Origin: Hoyosella levis | Lineage (GTDB): Bacteria; Actinomycetota; Actinomycetes; Mycobacteriales; Mycobacteriaceae | Reading direction: 5' to 3' | NCBI RefSeq assembly: GCF_026008515.1 | Contig: NZ_BQYM01000003.1 | Coordinates: 62,001 to 126,000, forward strand | Length of the DNA stretch: 64,000 nucleotides | In this document: piece by piece, positions 48,986 to 58,024 of the stretch | How the letters are laid out: every line of letters starts with the position of its first letter | Numbering within the stretch: position 1 is the stretch's first letter | The notes under the pieces: generated by a model | Told to the model about the DNA's origin: nothing | What the model saw: only the letters and a program-made list of their open reading frames with translations | Database searches by the model: none | Position numbers and translations under genes: made by a program

Positions 48986-49462
48986 CTAGGCGGTCGGTGT
49001 GGTCCCGGTGTTGTTGTCGAGCATGGATTCACGCAGCATCCAGAACGCGACCGGCACGAGACCGCCGACGAGCAGGTACAGGCCACGCGGATCATGCCCA
49101 GGGAGGAGCATCGAGCCCCCCGGACCACCGAGGAACGCGAGCATCACGACGACGGTCCAGGCGACGATGGGCGCGGCCGCCCGCTTGATGGTGTAGCCGA
49201 GGCGCAGGCCCGCCTCGAGCAGCAAGATGTTGCCGACCGCGGCGATCAGCACGGCATAGGGAAAAGGCACCCCGTCGAGCTGGCTGGGCAGCAGGAAGAT
49301 CGACAGTATCGCCAAGAGGATGCCGTCGATGACCAGCACGCCAACGATGTACGGGTCAAGCCGGGACGCGCTCATCGTCGGTCGCTGTCGCGGACTGGCC
49401 CAGGATGACATGCTGCTGCGGCCACGCTGCGGGCTCGCTGTGGAGCGCGACGCCACGTTCAC
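48986..49462 (-). CDS. Four-TM membrane protein (Rv1171-like)
   Basis: A 158-aa protein with four membrane segments (from about residue 38) and the LGGPGG turn shared, from memory, with mycobacterial Rv1171, its positional match next to mshB. The GTG start at 49462 has an AGGA site close by; an ATG at codon 30 (49375) begins nearer the conserved part. Function unknown. Confidence 0.75.
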   Translation of the reverse strand: MNVASRSTASPQRGRSSMSSWASPRQRPTMSASRLDPYIVGVLVIDGILLAILSIFLLPSQLDGVPFPYAVLIAAVGNILLLEAGLRLGYTIKRAAAPIVAWTVVVMLAFLGGPGGSMLLPGHDPRGLYLLVGGLVPVAFWMLRESMLDNNTGTTPTA

Positions 49463-49525
49463 GGTTCCTGCCTCTCCGGTGCGGTGCGACTGAATGCTGG
49501 TTGCCCAATGAGCTGGGAGCAGGCA

Positions 49526-49666
49526 TCACCGTGGCGGTGGCGGGTAGCCGATCTGCGTCAGGTAGTTGCTGTAGTTCTGGACGGCGGCGAAGATGAGATC
49601 CCAGTAGGCATTGGAGATCTCCCGCTCATAGGCGGCAGGATCCAGGATCCACGCGATGAGGTCCAT
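49526..49666 (-). CDS. 46-aa micro-protein coupled to mshB
   Basis: A 46-aa protein rich in aromatics: MDLIAWILDPAAYEREISNA, then a hydrophobic helix and a YPPPPR end. The ATG lies one base after the mshB stop and an AAAGGA site lies just upstream. No family recognised. The layout suggests translation with mshB. Confidence 0.6.
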   Translation of the reverse strand: MDLIAWILDPAAYEREISNAYWDLIFAAVQNYSNYLTQIGYPPPPR

Positions 49667-49667
49667 G

Positions 49668-50588
49668 TCATTCCTTTCGAACTTTAGTGGTTCCGAGGCC
49701 GGCGAACAGATCATGAGCGACCTGATCGTCCGGCACGGGATGGCCCGCATTGCGGACCAGGACGAAGTGTTCCTCATCCATTATCGGCTGCGCTACCCAA
49801 TTGGACAGGGCGAACGCACGGTTGGGCAGGTCAATCATGACCTGGGTGGCATGGCATCGCAGCGCGGCGGCCTTGCGGTCGCGCTGCGCACGGACATCGA
49901 TACGGGTGGTGATCTGCTCGTCGGGGAACAGGCCCAGACCGCCGGCGGGATCATGCAGCCAGCCCGCGGGCACGCTGGTGAGCCGGGCCGCGTGCTCCTG
50001 GACCGCCCGGTGGCCGATGACGCTCCAGTACAAGCGTGGCACGTCCCAGCCGCGCGGGGGATCCGCCGCGAGCTCGACCGCTCGGTGGGTGACCTCATGG
50101 ACACGGATGTGATCGGGATGCCCGTAGGTGCCGTGGGGATCGTAGGTGGTGACCACGTGCGGCCGGAATTCCTGGATGAGCACGGCGAGCTCGTTCGCGG
50201 TCTCCTCAAGTGGCGCGTTGGTGAACGCGCGCGGATTGAGCGCCCCGTCGGTTCCTGCCATTCCGGAATCGCGCCAGCGGCCCGCGCCGCCGAGGAATGT
50301 GCCCCGCACGCTGCCGCGGCTGGCGGACCCCTCGAGCGCTTCGAGCGCCCGCCGGAGCTCGCCGTAGCGGTAGCCGCCGAGCTGGTCGGCATGCTGTGCG
50401 GCTAGCCCGGCGAGCTCGTCGCCGATGATCTCGCCCTCCTCGCCGAGAGTGCAGGTCACGACGAGGACCTCGGTGCCGGCATCGCACGCGGCGGCGATCG
50501 TCCCGCCGGTGATGAGGGTCTCGTCATCGGGGTGGGCGTGGACGAGCATGAGCCGACGAGCTGGGCTGGTCATCGGGGTGCTGGTCAT
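49668..50588 (-). CDS. mshB: N-acetyl-GlcN-Ins deacetylase (mycothiol synthesis)
   Basis: A 306-aa zinc deacetylase of the PIG-L family, step two of mycothiol synthesis. AHPDDE gives H19, D21 (catalytic) and D22; the third zinc ligand is in YGHPDHIRVHE. The start ATG overlaps the lpqW stop by 4 bp. The neighbourhood (Rv1171-like, lpqW, typA) is as in M. tuberculosis. Confidence 0.94.
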   Translation of the reverse strand: MTSTPMTSPARRLMLVHAHPDDETLITGGTIAAACDAGTEVLVVTCTLGEEGEIIGDELAGLAAQHADQLGGYRYGELRRALEALEGSASRGSVRGTFLGGAGRWRDSGMAGTDGALNPRAFTNAPLEETANELAVLIQEFRPHVVTTYDPHGTYGHPDHIRVHEVTHRAVELAADPPRGWDVPRLYWSVIGHRAVQEHAARLTSVPAGWLHDPAGGLGLFPDEQITTRIDVRAQRDRKAAALRCHATQVMIDLPNRAFALSNWVAQPIMDEEHFVLVRNAGHPVPDDQVAHDLFAGLGTTKVRKE

Positions 50589-52348
50589 TCGGGCAGCCTC
50601 GTCCACTGCGCGGCGTCACCAAACACACCAACGGGGACGGGCAGGTCGAGGTTGACGCCAGCCACGGTGTCCCGGGCCGCGACGAGGGTAACGTCCTGGA
50701 GAATGGGGCGGACAGCAGCGAGCTCCCACAGCACGGGCTCCGCTTGCGCGATGACGGCGTCGGCGTCGGCCTGCCCGGTCAGTGCTGCCCGGATGCGGTC
50801 ATCGATAGCGGGCGCGCAGGCACCCGAGAGGTTGCTGGGCGCGCGCTCGGCATCGCGCTCGTTCTCGGCGGGCTCGGGTCCCGCCGGAGGGGCGGCCTCC
50901 CCTGGCGGGCAGGCCCAGCGCGAGGCGAGGGCGGTCGCGGGATCGAAGCCGGTCTGCGTCCAGCCGACGAGCATGTCGATCTCGCCGCCCGTGAGCGCCT
51001 CCCCGTAGAGCCGCGCGGGGGCAAGCTGGGAGACTCGAGCGCGCACCCCGACATGGCGCAACTGGTCCGCCGCGGTGTTCGCGACCGCTCGGGCGGTCTG
51101 GTCCCCGCCCGGTACGCCGATCACGAGGTTGAGCGCAGCGCCGGTCGGCTCCCCTCCGAGGCGGAGCGTATCGTCGACAAGCTGGTAGCCGCTGGTGGCC
51201 AGCACGGCCATCGCTTCCTCGTAGCGCATCCGGGCAGGCTCGGTGGGCGTGTATTGCGGATCCGACGGTGGCCGGATCTGTGCCTCCGCGACCGCTACTG
51301 TCGCCGTTCCACCGCCGCCGACGGTCGCGAGGACGTCCGTATCGAGGAAGCTCAGCAGGGCCTTGCGGAGCTCGGGATCATCGAGCGGCTCGATGCGCGT
51401 GTTCAGCACGAGCTGCAGGGCTCGGGTCTGGTAGGCGCGGGCCGTGGAGAGCCCCCGGATGGCGGAGAGCTGGGCCTGCAGCGAGGCCCCACCGTGGACC
51501 TCGGCGATCTGGGCGTCGTTGGAGCGCAGCGAGTCCGCGATCTGCGTGGCGCTTCCGCCGCGGCGCATGTGGATGCGGTCGGCGCGGGCCGGGATGCCCC
51601 AGAATCGATCGTTGCGCTCGAGCCGGATGTCATCGCGGCCGCGGTCGACCCGCTTGATGTTGAACCGCGATCCGGATACCGGGATCGTGTCGGCGAGCCC
51701 GTCGTCGAAGCCCCCGGGGGAATCCTTGATGAGGTGCGCCGGGAGCAGGTGGCTGAAGAGCTCGCGCCACGCCGGGTAGGGATCGCTGAACTGCACGGTG
51801 ACGGTCTTGCCGCCCGAGGAGGACCGCACGTCGGTGATCAGGTCGTATCCGGCGGGATCGACCACGCCGGGCTGCGTGGTCATCTGCCGCCAGAGGTAGA
51901 GGAAATCCTCGGCCGCGATGGGGGCACTGTCGGACCATTGCGCCTCGTCGCGGAGCACATAGGTGACGGTGAAGGGCGCTTCGCCGCTGCCATCGTCGGT
52001 GACCTCGCCAGAGATGAGCACCGAGGGGTCGGGCTGCCATCGCACCCCGCCGGGCGATTGCGGGTCGGGCACGGGCCGGAACGGGCTGGGCAGCACCAGG
52101 TCAGCGATGGCGCTGCTCACCGGCGAGAGGTGGGAGAGCAGGTGCGGGTTGAACCCGCTGCCGATATCGTCGATCGCGACGATGATCTCGTTCTCCACGA
52201 CGACGGGCTGCGGTGTCGGCGTGACGGTGCCGGTGCTCTCGATCGGGGGCGGGGGGCTCGCGGTGCAGGCCGTGAGCGAGAGCAGTGCCGCACCGGCGAG
52301 CAGGGCTTTGGCCCATCCCGCTGCGGGCGTCGTCGACATGGTCGGCAC
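50585..52348 (-). CDS. lpqW: Substrate-binding-protein-like lipoprotein LpqW
   Basis: A 587-aa lipoprotein with lipobox LTAC (about residue 27) and a class II solute-binding fold related to oligopeptide-binding proteins (SBP_bac_5). No ABC transporter partner is next to it. In mycobacteria LpqW steers lipoarabinomannan/PIM synthesis. The GTG start at 52348 has a GGAGG site 5 nt upstream; the ATG three codons on is possible. Confidence 0.88.
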   Translation of the reverse strand: MPTMSTTPAAGWAKALLAGAALLSLTACTASPPPPIESTGTVTPTPQPVVVENEIIVAIDDIGSGFNPHLLSHLSPVSSAIADLVLPSPFRPVPDPQSPGGVRWQPDPSVLISGEVTDDGSGEAPFTVTYVLRDEAQWSDSAPIAAEDFLYLWRQMTTQPGVVDPAGYDLITDVRSSSGGKTVTVQFSDPYPAWRELFSHLLPAHLIKDSPGGFDDGLADTIPVSGSRFNIKRVDRGRDDIRLERNDRFWGIPARADRIHMRRGGSATQIADSLRSNDAQIAEVHGGASLQAQLSAIRGLSTARAYQTRALQLVLNTRIEPLDDPELRKALLSFLDTDVLATVGGGGTATVAVAEAQIRPPSDPQYTPTEPARMRYEEAMAVLATSGYQLVDDTLRLGGEPTGAALNLVIGVPGGDQTARAVANTAADQLRHVGVRARVSQLAPARLYGEALTGGEIDMLVGWTQTGFDPATALASRWACPPGEAAPPAGPEPAENERDAERAPSNLSGACAPAIDDRIRAALTGQADADAVIAQAEPVLWELAAVRPILQDVTLVAARDTVAGVNLDLPVPVGVFGDAAQWTRLPE

Positions 52349-52412
52349 TCGTTCCTCCCCGTGTGCGCTGCGCGGCCAGGGCCGTGCTTGCCTGCCCTCC
52401 CTGCCATCGTGC

Positions 52413-52450
52413 CATGTTCCCCGCGTCCGGTCGTGGACGCGGGGAACATG
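52413..52450 (-). terminator. 16-bp perfect hairpin between typA and lpqW
   Basis: CATGTTCCCCGCGTCC/GGACGCGGGGAACATG with a 6-nt loop, 32 bp after the typA stop on the minus strand. No T-run follows. It should end typA transcripts and separate lpqW from typA. Confidence 0.8.
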
Positions 52451-52482
52451 CGACACGTTGTCCCGCTGCTACGCGGTCGCGC

Positions 52483-54405
52483 CTACTCGGCAGCCTTATC
52501 GCGCGTCTTGGCGCGCGAGCGCTCCCGGGCGCGGGTGGTGGAGTCGAGGATGACCTTGCGCACCCGCACGATATCGGGGCCCACCTCGACGCATTCGTCG
52601 GAGCCACAGAACTCGAGCGCGCCCTCGAGATCGAGCCGGGTCGCCCGCTGCAGGCGCTCGAGCTCGTCACCGGTGGAGGAGCGCATGTTGGTGAGCTTCT
52701 TCTCCTTGGTGATGTTGACGTCGAGGTCCTCGGCGCGGGGGTTCTCGCCCACGACCATGCCCTCGTAGCAGGTATCACCGGGCTCGACGAAGAAGCGCCC
52801 ACGGTCCTGGAGCGTCTGCAGCGCGAAGTTGGTGATCGCGCCCGCGCGGTCCGCGACGAGCGAGCCGGTGTGGCGGCTGCGGATCTCGCCCGCCCAGGGC
52901 TCGTAGCCGTTCGAGTGGTTGTTGGCGATGCCGGTGCCGCGGGTCTCGGTGAGGAACGCTGTGCGGAACCCGATCAGGCCGCGCGCGGGGACGATGAACT
53001 CCATGCGCACCCAGCCCTGGCCGTGGTTGTGCATCTTCTCCATGCGGCCCTTGCGTGCGGCCATCAGCTGGGTGACCGCGCCGAGATGCTCCTCGGGGAC
53101 GTCGATGGTGAGCAGCTCGAAAGGCTCGTGGAGCTTGCCGTTGACGGTGCGGGTGACCACCTGCGGCTTGCCGACGGTCATCTCGAATCCCTCGCGGCGC
53201 ATCGTCTCGACGAGGATCGCGAGCGCGAGCTCGCCACGTCCCTGCACCTCCCAGGAGTCCGGGCGCTCGGTGGGCAGCACGCGCAGCGATACGTTGCCGA
53301 TGAGCTCCTGGTCGAGCCGGGCCTTGAGCAGTCGAGCGGTGAGCTTGGTGCCGCCGTTGCGTCCCGCGAGCGGCGAGCCGTTGGTGCCGATGGTCACCGA
53401 GATCGCGGGCTCGTCGACGGTGATGCGCGGCAGCGCGACCGGGTTCGCGGCGTCGGCGAGGGTATCGCCGATCATGATCTCCTCGATGCCAGCGACCGCG
53501 ACGATATCGCCGGCCACTGCCTCATCGGCGGGGACGCGGGTGACGCCCTCGGTGCGCAGCAGCTCGGTGAGGCGCACGTTCTTCACCTCGCCGTTGCTCC
53601 GTAGCCAGGCAACGGTCTGTCCCTTGCGCATGGTGCCGTTGTAGATGCGGACCAGCGCGATGCGGCCGAGGAAGGCAGAAGCATCAAGGTTGGTGACGTG
53701 GGCCTGCAGCGAGGCATCGGGGTCCGCGACGGGTGCCGGGACATGCTCGAGGAGCAGGTCGAACAGCGGCTGGATGTCGGGGGAATCGGGCTCCTCGCCG
53801 TCCTCGGGCTGGGTCAGGCTGGCCTTGCCGGACCGCGCGCACGCGTAGATGACGGGCATCTCGAGGGCGTGCTCCGCGGCGGCCGAGGCCTTCTCGTCCT
53901 CGAGGTCGCTCGCGAGATCGAGCAGGAGGTCGTGGACCTCGTCGACGACCTCGGTGATGCGGGCGTCGGGACGGTCGGTCTTGTTCACGGCGAGGATCAC
54001 CGGGAGCGACGACTCGAGCGCCTTGCGCAGCACGAAGCGGGTCTGCGGGAGCGGTCCCTCGCTCGCATCGACGAGCAGGACGACGGCATCGACCATCGAG
54101 AGCCCGCGCTCGACCTCGCCACCGAAGTCGGCGTGGCCCGGGGTGTCGATCACGTTGATGATCACTTCGGAGCCGTCGGGGTTGACGCGCCGTACCGCGG
54201 TGTTCTTGGCGAGAATGGTGATGCCCTTCTCGCGCTCGAGATCGCCGGAGTCCATGACTCGCTCGACGAGCTCCTCGCGCTCGGCGAAGGCCCCTGACTG
54301 GCGCAGCATCGCGTCGACCAGCGTTGTCTTGCCGTGGTCGACGTGCGCGACGATCGCGATGTTGCGGAAGGCTGGGGTGCGGGTATCAGCCGAGGTGGAC
54401 GACAC
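52483..54405 (-). CDS. typA: Ribosome-associated GTPase TypA/BipA
   Basis: A 640-aa translational GTPase. G1 AHVDHGKTT, G3 DTPGHADFGGEV and G4 NKTD are visible, with EF-G-like domains III and V and the TypA-specific C-terminal domain. It assists ribosome assembly and stress growth. The GTG start has an AGGAG site. Confidence 0.96.
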   Translation of the reverse strand: MSSTSADTRTPAFRNIAIVAHVDHGKTTLVDAMLRQSGAFAEREELVERVMDSGDLEREKGITILAKNTAVRRVNPDGSEVIINVIDTPGHADFGGEVERGLSMVDAVVLLVDASEGPLPQTRFVLRKALESSLPVILAVNKTDRPDARITEVVDEVHDLLLDLASDLEDEKASAAAEHALEMPVIYACARSGKASLTQPEDGEEPDSPDIQPLFDLLLEHVPAPVADPDASLQAHVTNLDASAFLGRIALVRIYNGTMRKGQTVAWLRSNGEVKNVRLTELLRTEGVTRVPADEAVAGDIVAVAGIEEIMIGDTLADAANPVALPRITVDEPAISVTIGTNGSPLAGRNGGTKLTARLLKARLDQELIGNVSLRVLPTERPDSWEVQGRGELALAILVETMRREGFEMTVGKPQVVTRTVNGKLHEPFELLTIDVPEEHLGAVTQLMAARKGRMEKMHNHGQGWVRMEFIVPARGLIGFRTAFLTETRGTGIANNHSNGYEPWAGEIRSRHTGSLVADRAGAITNFALQTLQDRGRFFVEPGDTCYEGMVVGENPRAEDLDVNITKEKKLTNMRSSTGDELERLQRATRLDLEGALEFCGSDECVEVGPDIVRVRKVILDSTTRARERSRAKTRDKAAE

Positions 54406-54687
54406 ACAAGCTCCTGTACATGATTGAGGCGCCCCGGTCGTGCTGGTCGCGCCAGGGGGCGCGCCGGGGCCGGGACGTAGTGAAGAGTCGGTCGCTCATC
54501 CGACTGCCCGCGTGGGCATGGTCGATGATGCTTCCGATGGGTGACCAGCACCGAGGATACCCGCTAGGGGCCGCAAGGGCTCAATCGAGCATCTCAAGAT
54601 CAGTTAGCCCAACCTACATAAGCGAGGCTATGCTTAGTTGACGCACCGGGTCCCCGACCACCGCCAACCACACTGGAGCACCACACG
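54406..54687. other. Divergent intergenic region typA / Cys-rich mini-gene
   Basis: On the typA side a GCCCCGG/CCGGGGC hairpin lies just upstream of the ribosome site. On the right a TATGCT (54629-54634) about 50 nt before the small gene may be its -10. No coding sequence recognised. Confidence 0.4.
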
Positions 54688-54864
54688 ATGGGCAAGGTCA
54701 AAGCCTCGAAAGTCAGCAGCCTCAAGCCAAAGAAGAAGTGCTGCCGCTCCAAGACCCGATGCATGCGCTGCCCCTACGTCGTCGCGAAGATGAAGAAGCT
54801 CGAGTCCAACGGGGTCAAGGGCAGCGACCTGAAGAAGGAGCTCAAGCGCGTTCGCGCGGCCTGA
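54688..54864 (+). CDS. 58-aa Cys-rich basic mini-protein
   Basis: A Lys-rich protein of 58 aa with the cysteine set KKKCCRSKTRCMRCPYVV (CC-x5-C-x2-CP, residues 18, 19, 25, 28). This looks like a tiny metal-binding or RNA-binding module. A GGAG site lies 9 nt before the ATG. Similar short proteins are, as I recall, conserved in actinobacteria without known function. Its end overlaps mutT on the opposite strand by 23 bp. Confidence 0.75.
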   Translation: MGKVKASKVSSLKPKKKCCRSKTRCMRCPYVVAKMKKLESNGVKGSDLKKELKRVRAA

Positions 54865-55294
54865 GCAGCACGCGCAGGCACTCGACGAGCGCCCGATCGC
54901 TCGGCACCCAGGCAAGGTCATCGAGCGCCTCGCTGCCGATCCACGCCACCTCCTGGTGCTCGATCGCCTCCGGCTCGCCCGAGACCCACTCCGCCGCGTA
55001 GGCGCGCAGCACCAGCCGCTCGCCGATGAGGACCTCCGGACCCACGCGCTCGCCCGCCACCACCACGATCGCTAGCTCCTCGGCGAGCTCCCGCTCCACC
55101 GCCGCTCGAGACGCCTCCCCCGGCTCGGTCTTCCCGCCCGGCAGCTCCCACAGCCCTGCGAGCTCCGGCGGCGCCGAGCGCCGCGCCACGAGCAGCTGGC
55201 CCTCTCGCACCACGGCTCCCGCAACGACCTCGCGGCGCTGGTCATCCCGGCCCTGGTCATCCCGGAACTGGTCGCTCAAGCGCGGGTCACCCAT
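54842..55294 (-). CDS. MutT-type Nudix hydrolase
   Basis: A 150-aa Nudix protein with an intact box GGKTEPGE-x7-RELAEEL (about residues 54-77). Such proteins clean 8-oxo-dGTP or hydrolyse other nucleoside diphosphate derivatives. The ATG lies inside the end of the ABC ATPase gene (8-bp overlap), so it belongs to the thiamine-type transporter operon. A role in thiamine pyrophosphate metabolism is possible but unproven. Confidence 0.88.
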   Translation of the reverse strand: MGDPRLSDQFRDDQGRDDQRREVVAGAVVREGQLLVARRSAPPELAGLWELPGGKTEPGEASRAAVERELAEELAIVVVAGERVGPEVLIGERLVLRAYAAEWVSGEPEAIEHQEVAWIGSEALDDLAWVPSDRALVECLRVLLRPRERA

Positions 55295-56378
55295 GCGCCG
55301 TCGCCCCGTCGAGCGCGGCGCCATTCGCTGCACCACGATGCGCGATCAGCCCGGTCCGGCGCCCGTCCAGGCCGAGCCGGATCGCCTGTCCCGGCTCGGC
55401 GTCGTCGTGGAGCGTGCCCACCGCACCGAGCTCCGTGCGACCACCCGGCATGTCCTCCACCGCCACGCGCAGGCGCAGCCCATCGGGCATCACCACCCGG
55501 GACAGGACGGTCGCCGAGACTGGCCCATGCGGGGCGATGGTGAGCGAGTGCTGCCCCAGCGCCAGAACCGCAGGCCCATCCGGGGCATCCACGCCCACCG
55601 CTCCGAGGACGCAGCGCGCCACTCCGTGCCGCACATCCGCGTCAAGGAACGCCTCGAAGCCGAGGAAGCGTGCCACGGCCCGGTCCGCGGGGCGGCGCCA
55701 TAGGTCCCGCGGGGCCGCGACCTGATGGATGCGCCCGTCGATGAGCACGGCGATGCGATCGGCAAGGAAGGCGGCCTCGCTGTGGTCATGGGTCACCACG
55801 ATCGTCGGCGTCCGGTGCGTGGTCACGATGTCTCGCACGTCGGTGGCCAGGCGGTCCCGCAGGCCACGGTCGAGCGCCGAGAGCGGCTCGTCGAGCAGCA
55901 GCAGGCGCGGGCGCGGCGCGAGCGCCCGGGCGAGCGCGACCCGTTGCGCCTCGCCCCCGGAGAGGCCGTGCACCCGGCGCGGCCCGAAGCCGCTCATGCC
56001 CACCAGGTCCAGCAGCTCTGACACCCGGCCATCCTGCTCCGGGCGCGGCATCCTCTTGCCCGCATCGTCTTTCGCTAGCGCGAGGCCATACGCGATGTTC
56101 CCCGCCACGGACTTGTGCGGGAACAGCTGCCCGTCCTGGAACACCAGGCCGATGCGCCGCTTGTGCACCGGCACCGCGGCCAGGTCCTCCCCGCCGAGGG
56201 TGATCGAGCCGGACGCGATGGGCTCCAGCCCTGCCACGGCGCGCAGCACCGTCGTCTTGCCCGAGCCGGAAGGCCCGAGAAGCGCGAGCACATGCGCCTC
56301 GCCGGGAACCTCGAGCGTCACATCGTGCGCGGCGAGCGTGTCTCCGTAGCGCACCGTGATCCCTGTGAGCCGCAGCAT
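55287..56378 (-). CDS. ABC transporter ATPase, thiamine/iron-type
   Basis: A 363-aa ATPase: Walker A GPSGSGKTT (about residues 35-43), Q-loop VFQDGQLF, signature LSGGEAQRVALARAL, Walker B LLLLDEP, followed by a C-terminal TOBE-like regulatory domain. Directly after the permease stop (TGA-ATG), so coupled. Related to ThiQ, FbpC and PotA. Confidence 0.92.
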   Translation of the reverse strand: MLRLTGITVRYGDTLAAHDVTLEVPGEAHVLALLGPSGSGKTTVLRAVAGLEPIASGSITLGGEDLAAVPVHKRRIGLVFQDGQLFPHKSVAGNIAYGLALAKDDAGKRMPRPEQDGRVSELLDLVGMSGFGPRRVHGLSGGEAQRVALARALAPRPRLLLLDEPLSALDRGLRDRLATDVRDIVTTHRTPTIVVTHDHSEAAFLADRIAVLIDGRIHQVAAPRDLWRRPADRAVARFLGFEAFLDADVRHGVARCVLGAVGVDAPDGPAVLALGQHSLTIAPHGPVSATVLSRVVMPDGLRLRVAVEDMPGGRTELGAVGTLHDDAEPGQAIRLGLDGRRTGLIAHRGAANGAALDGATAHG

Positions 56379-58013
56379 TCAGAACTCCCCTATCTCGCCG
56401 ACCCGAACGATCTCCACCACCGCGATGACCGCAGCGGTCAGCACGAGCAGCGCGACCGCGCCCGCCATCGCTACCGAATAGTTCTCTGCGCCGGGCCTGC
56501 TGATCAGTCGCCCGATGAGCACGGGCAGCGTCGGCTCGCCAGCGCGGGCCAGGAAGGACGTCGCGCCGAACTCGCCGAGGCTGACGATGAACGCGAACCC
56601 TGCCGCGACCGCGAACGACCGCCATGCCAGCGGCAGATCGATGCTCGTCCACACGCGCACCGGTGGCGCGCCCAGCACGCGCGCTCCTTCCCGGAGCCTC
56701 GGGTCCACCGCTCGCAGGGCAGGCAGCAGCACCCGCACGACCAGCGGGATCGCGATCAAGGCTTGCGCGATGGGAATCACCAGCGGCGAGGACCGCAGAT
56801 CACCCGGCAGCCGCCCCAGCGTGATGAGCAGGCCAAAGCCCACCGTCACCGCGCTGATGCCCAGCGGCGCGAGCAATGCCGCCTCCCCCGCGATCGACCA
56901 TCGCCCCCGGGCCGCGGTGATCGCGACCGCCGCGAGCACGCCCAGCACTGTCGCGATCACGGCGGCATCGGTGGCGGTGCGCAACGACATCAGCATCGCG
57001 CCCCACGCCTCATGCTGCCCGCCCCGTCCCAGCAGCAGGCGGTAGCCCTCGAGGGTGAACCTGCCGCCGCGGCGCACGGAGGTCCACGCCAGCAGCAGTG
57101 GCGGCGCGACGAGCAGGGCCGCGACCATCGCGAGGACGAGCCCGACCGGCACCCACTGCGCACCGCGCGGCCGCGACTGCTGCCCAGCCGCCAGAGCGGC
57201 CTGCCCATCGCCCCGTTGACGGCGCCGCGCGAGGGTGGCGATCAGTATTGCCGCGCCGATGGTCAGCATCTGCAGGATCGACAGTGCCGCCGCGGCGCGC
57301 AGGTCGAACGCCTGAACGGTCTGCAGGTAGATCTCGGTCTCGAGGGTGCGATACCGGCTGCCACCGAGCACCAGCACCACACCGAAGCTCGTGGCGCTGA
57401 AGAGAAAGACGATCGCGGACGCGGACAGGATGGCGGGCCGCAGCGCCGGAAGCGTCACCGTGCGCCACGCCTGCCAGGGCGTGGCACCGAGCGTCCGCGC
57501 CGCTTGCTCGGCCCGCCGATCGAGGGTGGACCAGACGGAGCCGACCGTGCGCGCGATCACGGCGATATTGAAGAACACGTGGGCGACCAGGATGGCCCAG
57601 ACGGTGCCGTCGAGGCCGAGGAACCCGAGGGGGCCCTGCGGCGCAAGAATGACCCGGAACAGGATTCCCACCACGACCGTGGGAAGCACGAACGGCACCG
57701 TCACCGCGATCCGGAGCACGAGGCGCCCCGGCAGGTCCACGCGCGCGAGAAGCCACGCCACGGGCAAGCCCGCCAGGATGGTCAGCAGCGTCGAGGCGAG
57801 CGCCTGCCCGATGGTGAACCCAGCGACGGCCCACACCTCGGGCTGGGCGAGGATCCGCAGCACCCCGAGCGGATCGAAGCCCCCTCCGGCGCCGGTGAGC
57901 CCGCGTTCCAGGATCGCGAGCACGGGCCAGGCGAAGAACACCGCGAGGAAGATCGCAGGGAGCACACCGAGCCACACGCCCGCAGGGATCCGGCGGGCGC
58001 CCCGGGTAGCCAT
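56379..58013 (-). CDS. ABC transporter permease, fused two-domain (ThiP/FbpB type)
   Basis: A 544-aa permease with about 12 membrane helices and two BPD_transp_1 domains, each with an EAA-like loop (EQAARTLGATPWQAWRTV; REGARVLGAPPVRVWTSI). Length matches ThiP. Lies 11 bp after the binding protein gene. Confidence 0.92.
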   Translation of the reverse strand: MATRGARRIPAGVWLGVLPAIFLAVFFAWPVLAILERGLTGAGGGFDPLGVLRILAQPEVWAVAGFTIGQALASTLLTILAGLPVAWLLARVDLPGRLVLRIAVTVPFVLPTVVVGILFRVILAPQGPLGFLGLDGTVWAILVAHVFFNIAVIARTVGSVWSTLDRRAEQAARTLGATPWQAWRTVTLPALRPAILSASAIVFLFSATSFGVVLVLGGSRYRTLETEIYLQTVQAFDLRAAAALSILQMLTIGAAILIATLARRRQRGDGQAALAAGQQSRPRGAQWVPVGLVLAMVAALLVAPPLLLAWTSVRRGGRFTLEGYRLLLGRGGQHEAWGAMLMSLRTATDAAVIATVLGVLAAVAITAARGRWSIAGEAALLAPLGISAVTVGFGLLITLGRLPGDLRSSPLVIPIAQALIAIPLVVRVLLPALRAVDPRLREGARVLGAPPVRVWTSIDLPLAWRSFAVAAGFAFIVSLGEFGATSFLARAGEPTLPVLIGRLISRPGAENYSVAMAGAVALLVLTAAVIAVVEIVRVGEIGEF

Positions 58014-58024
58014 CCTCGGTGCCA

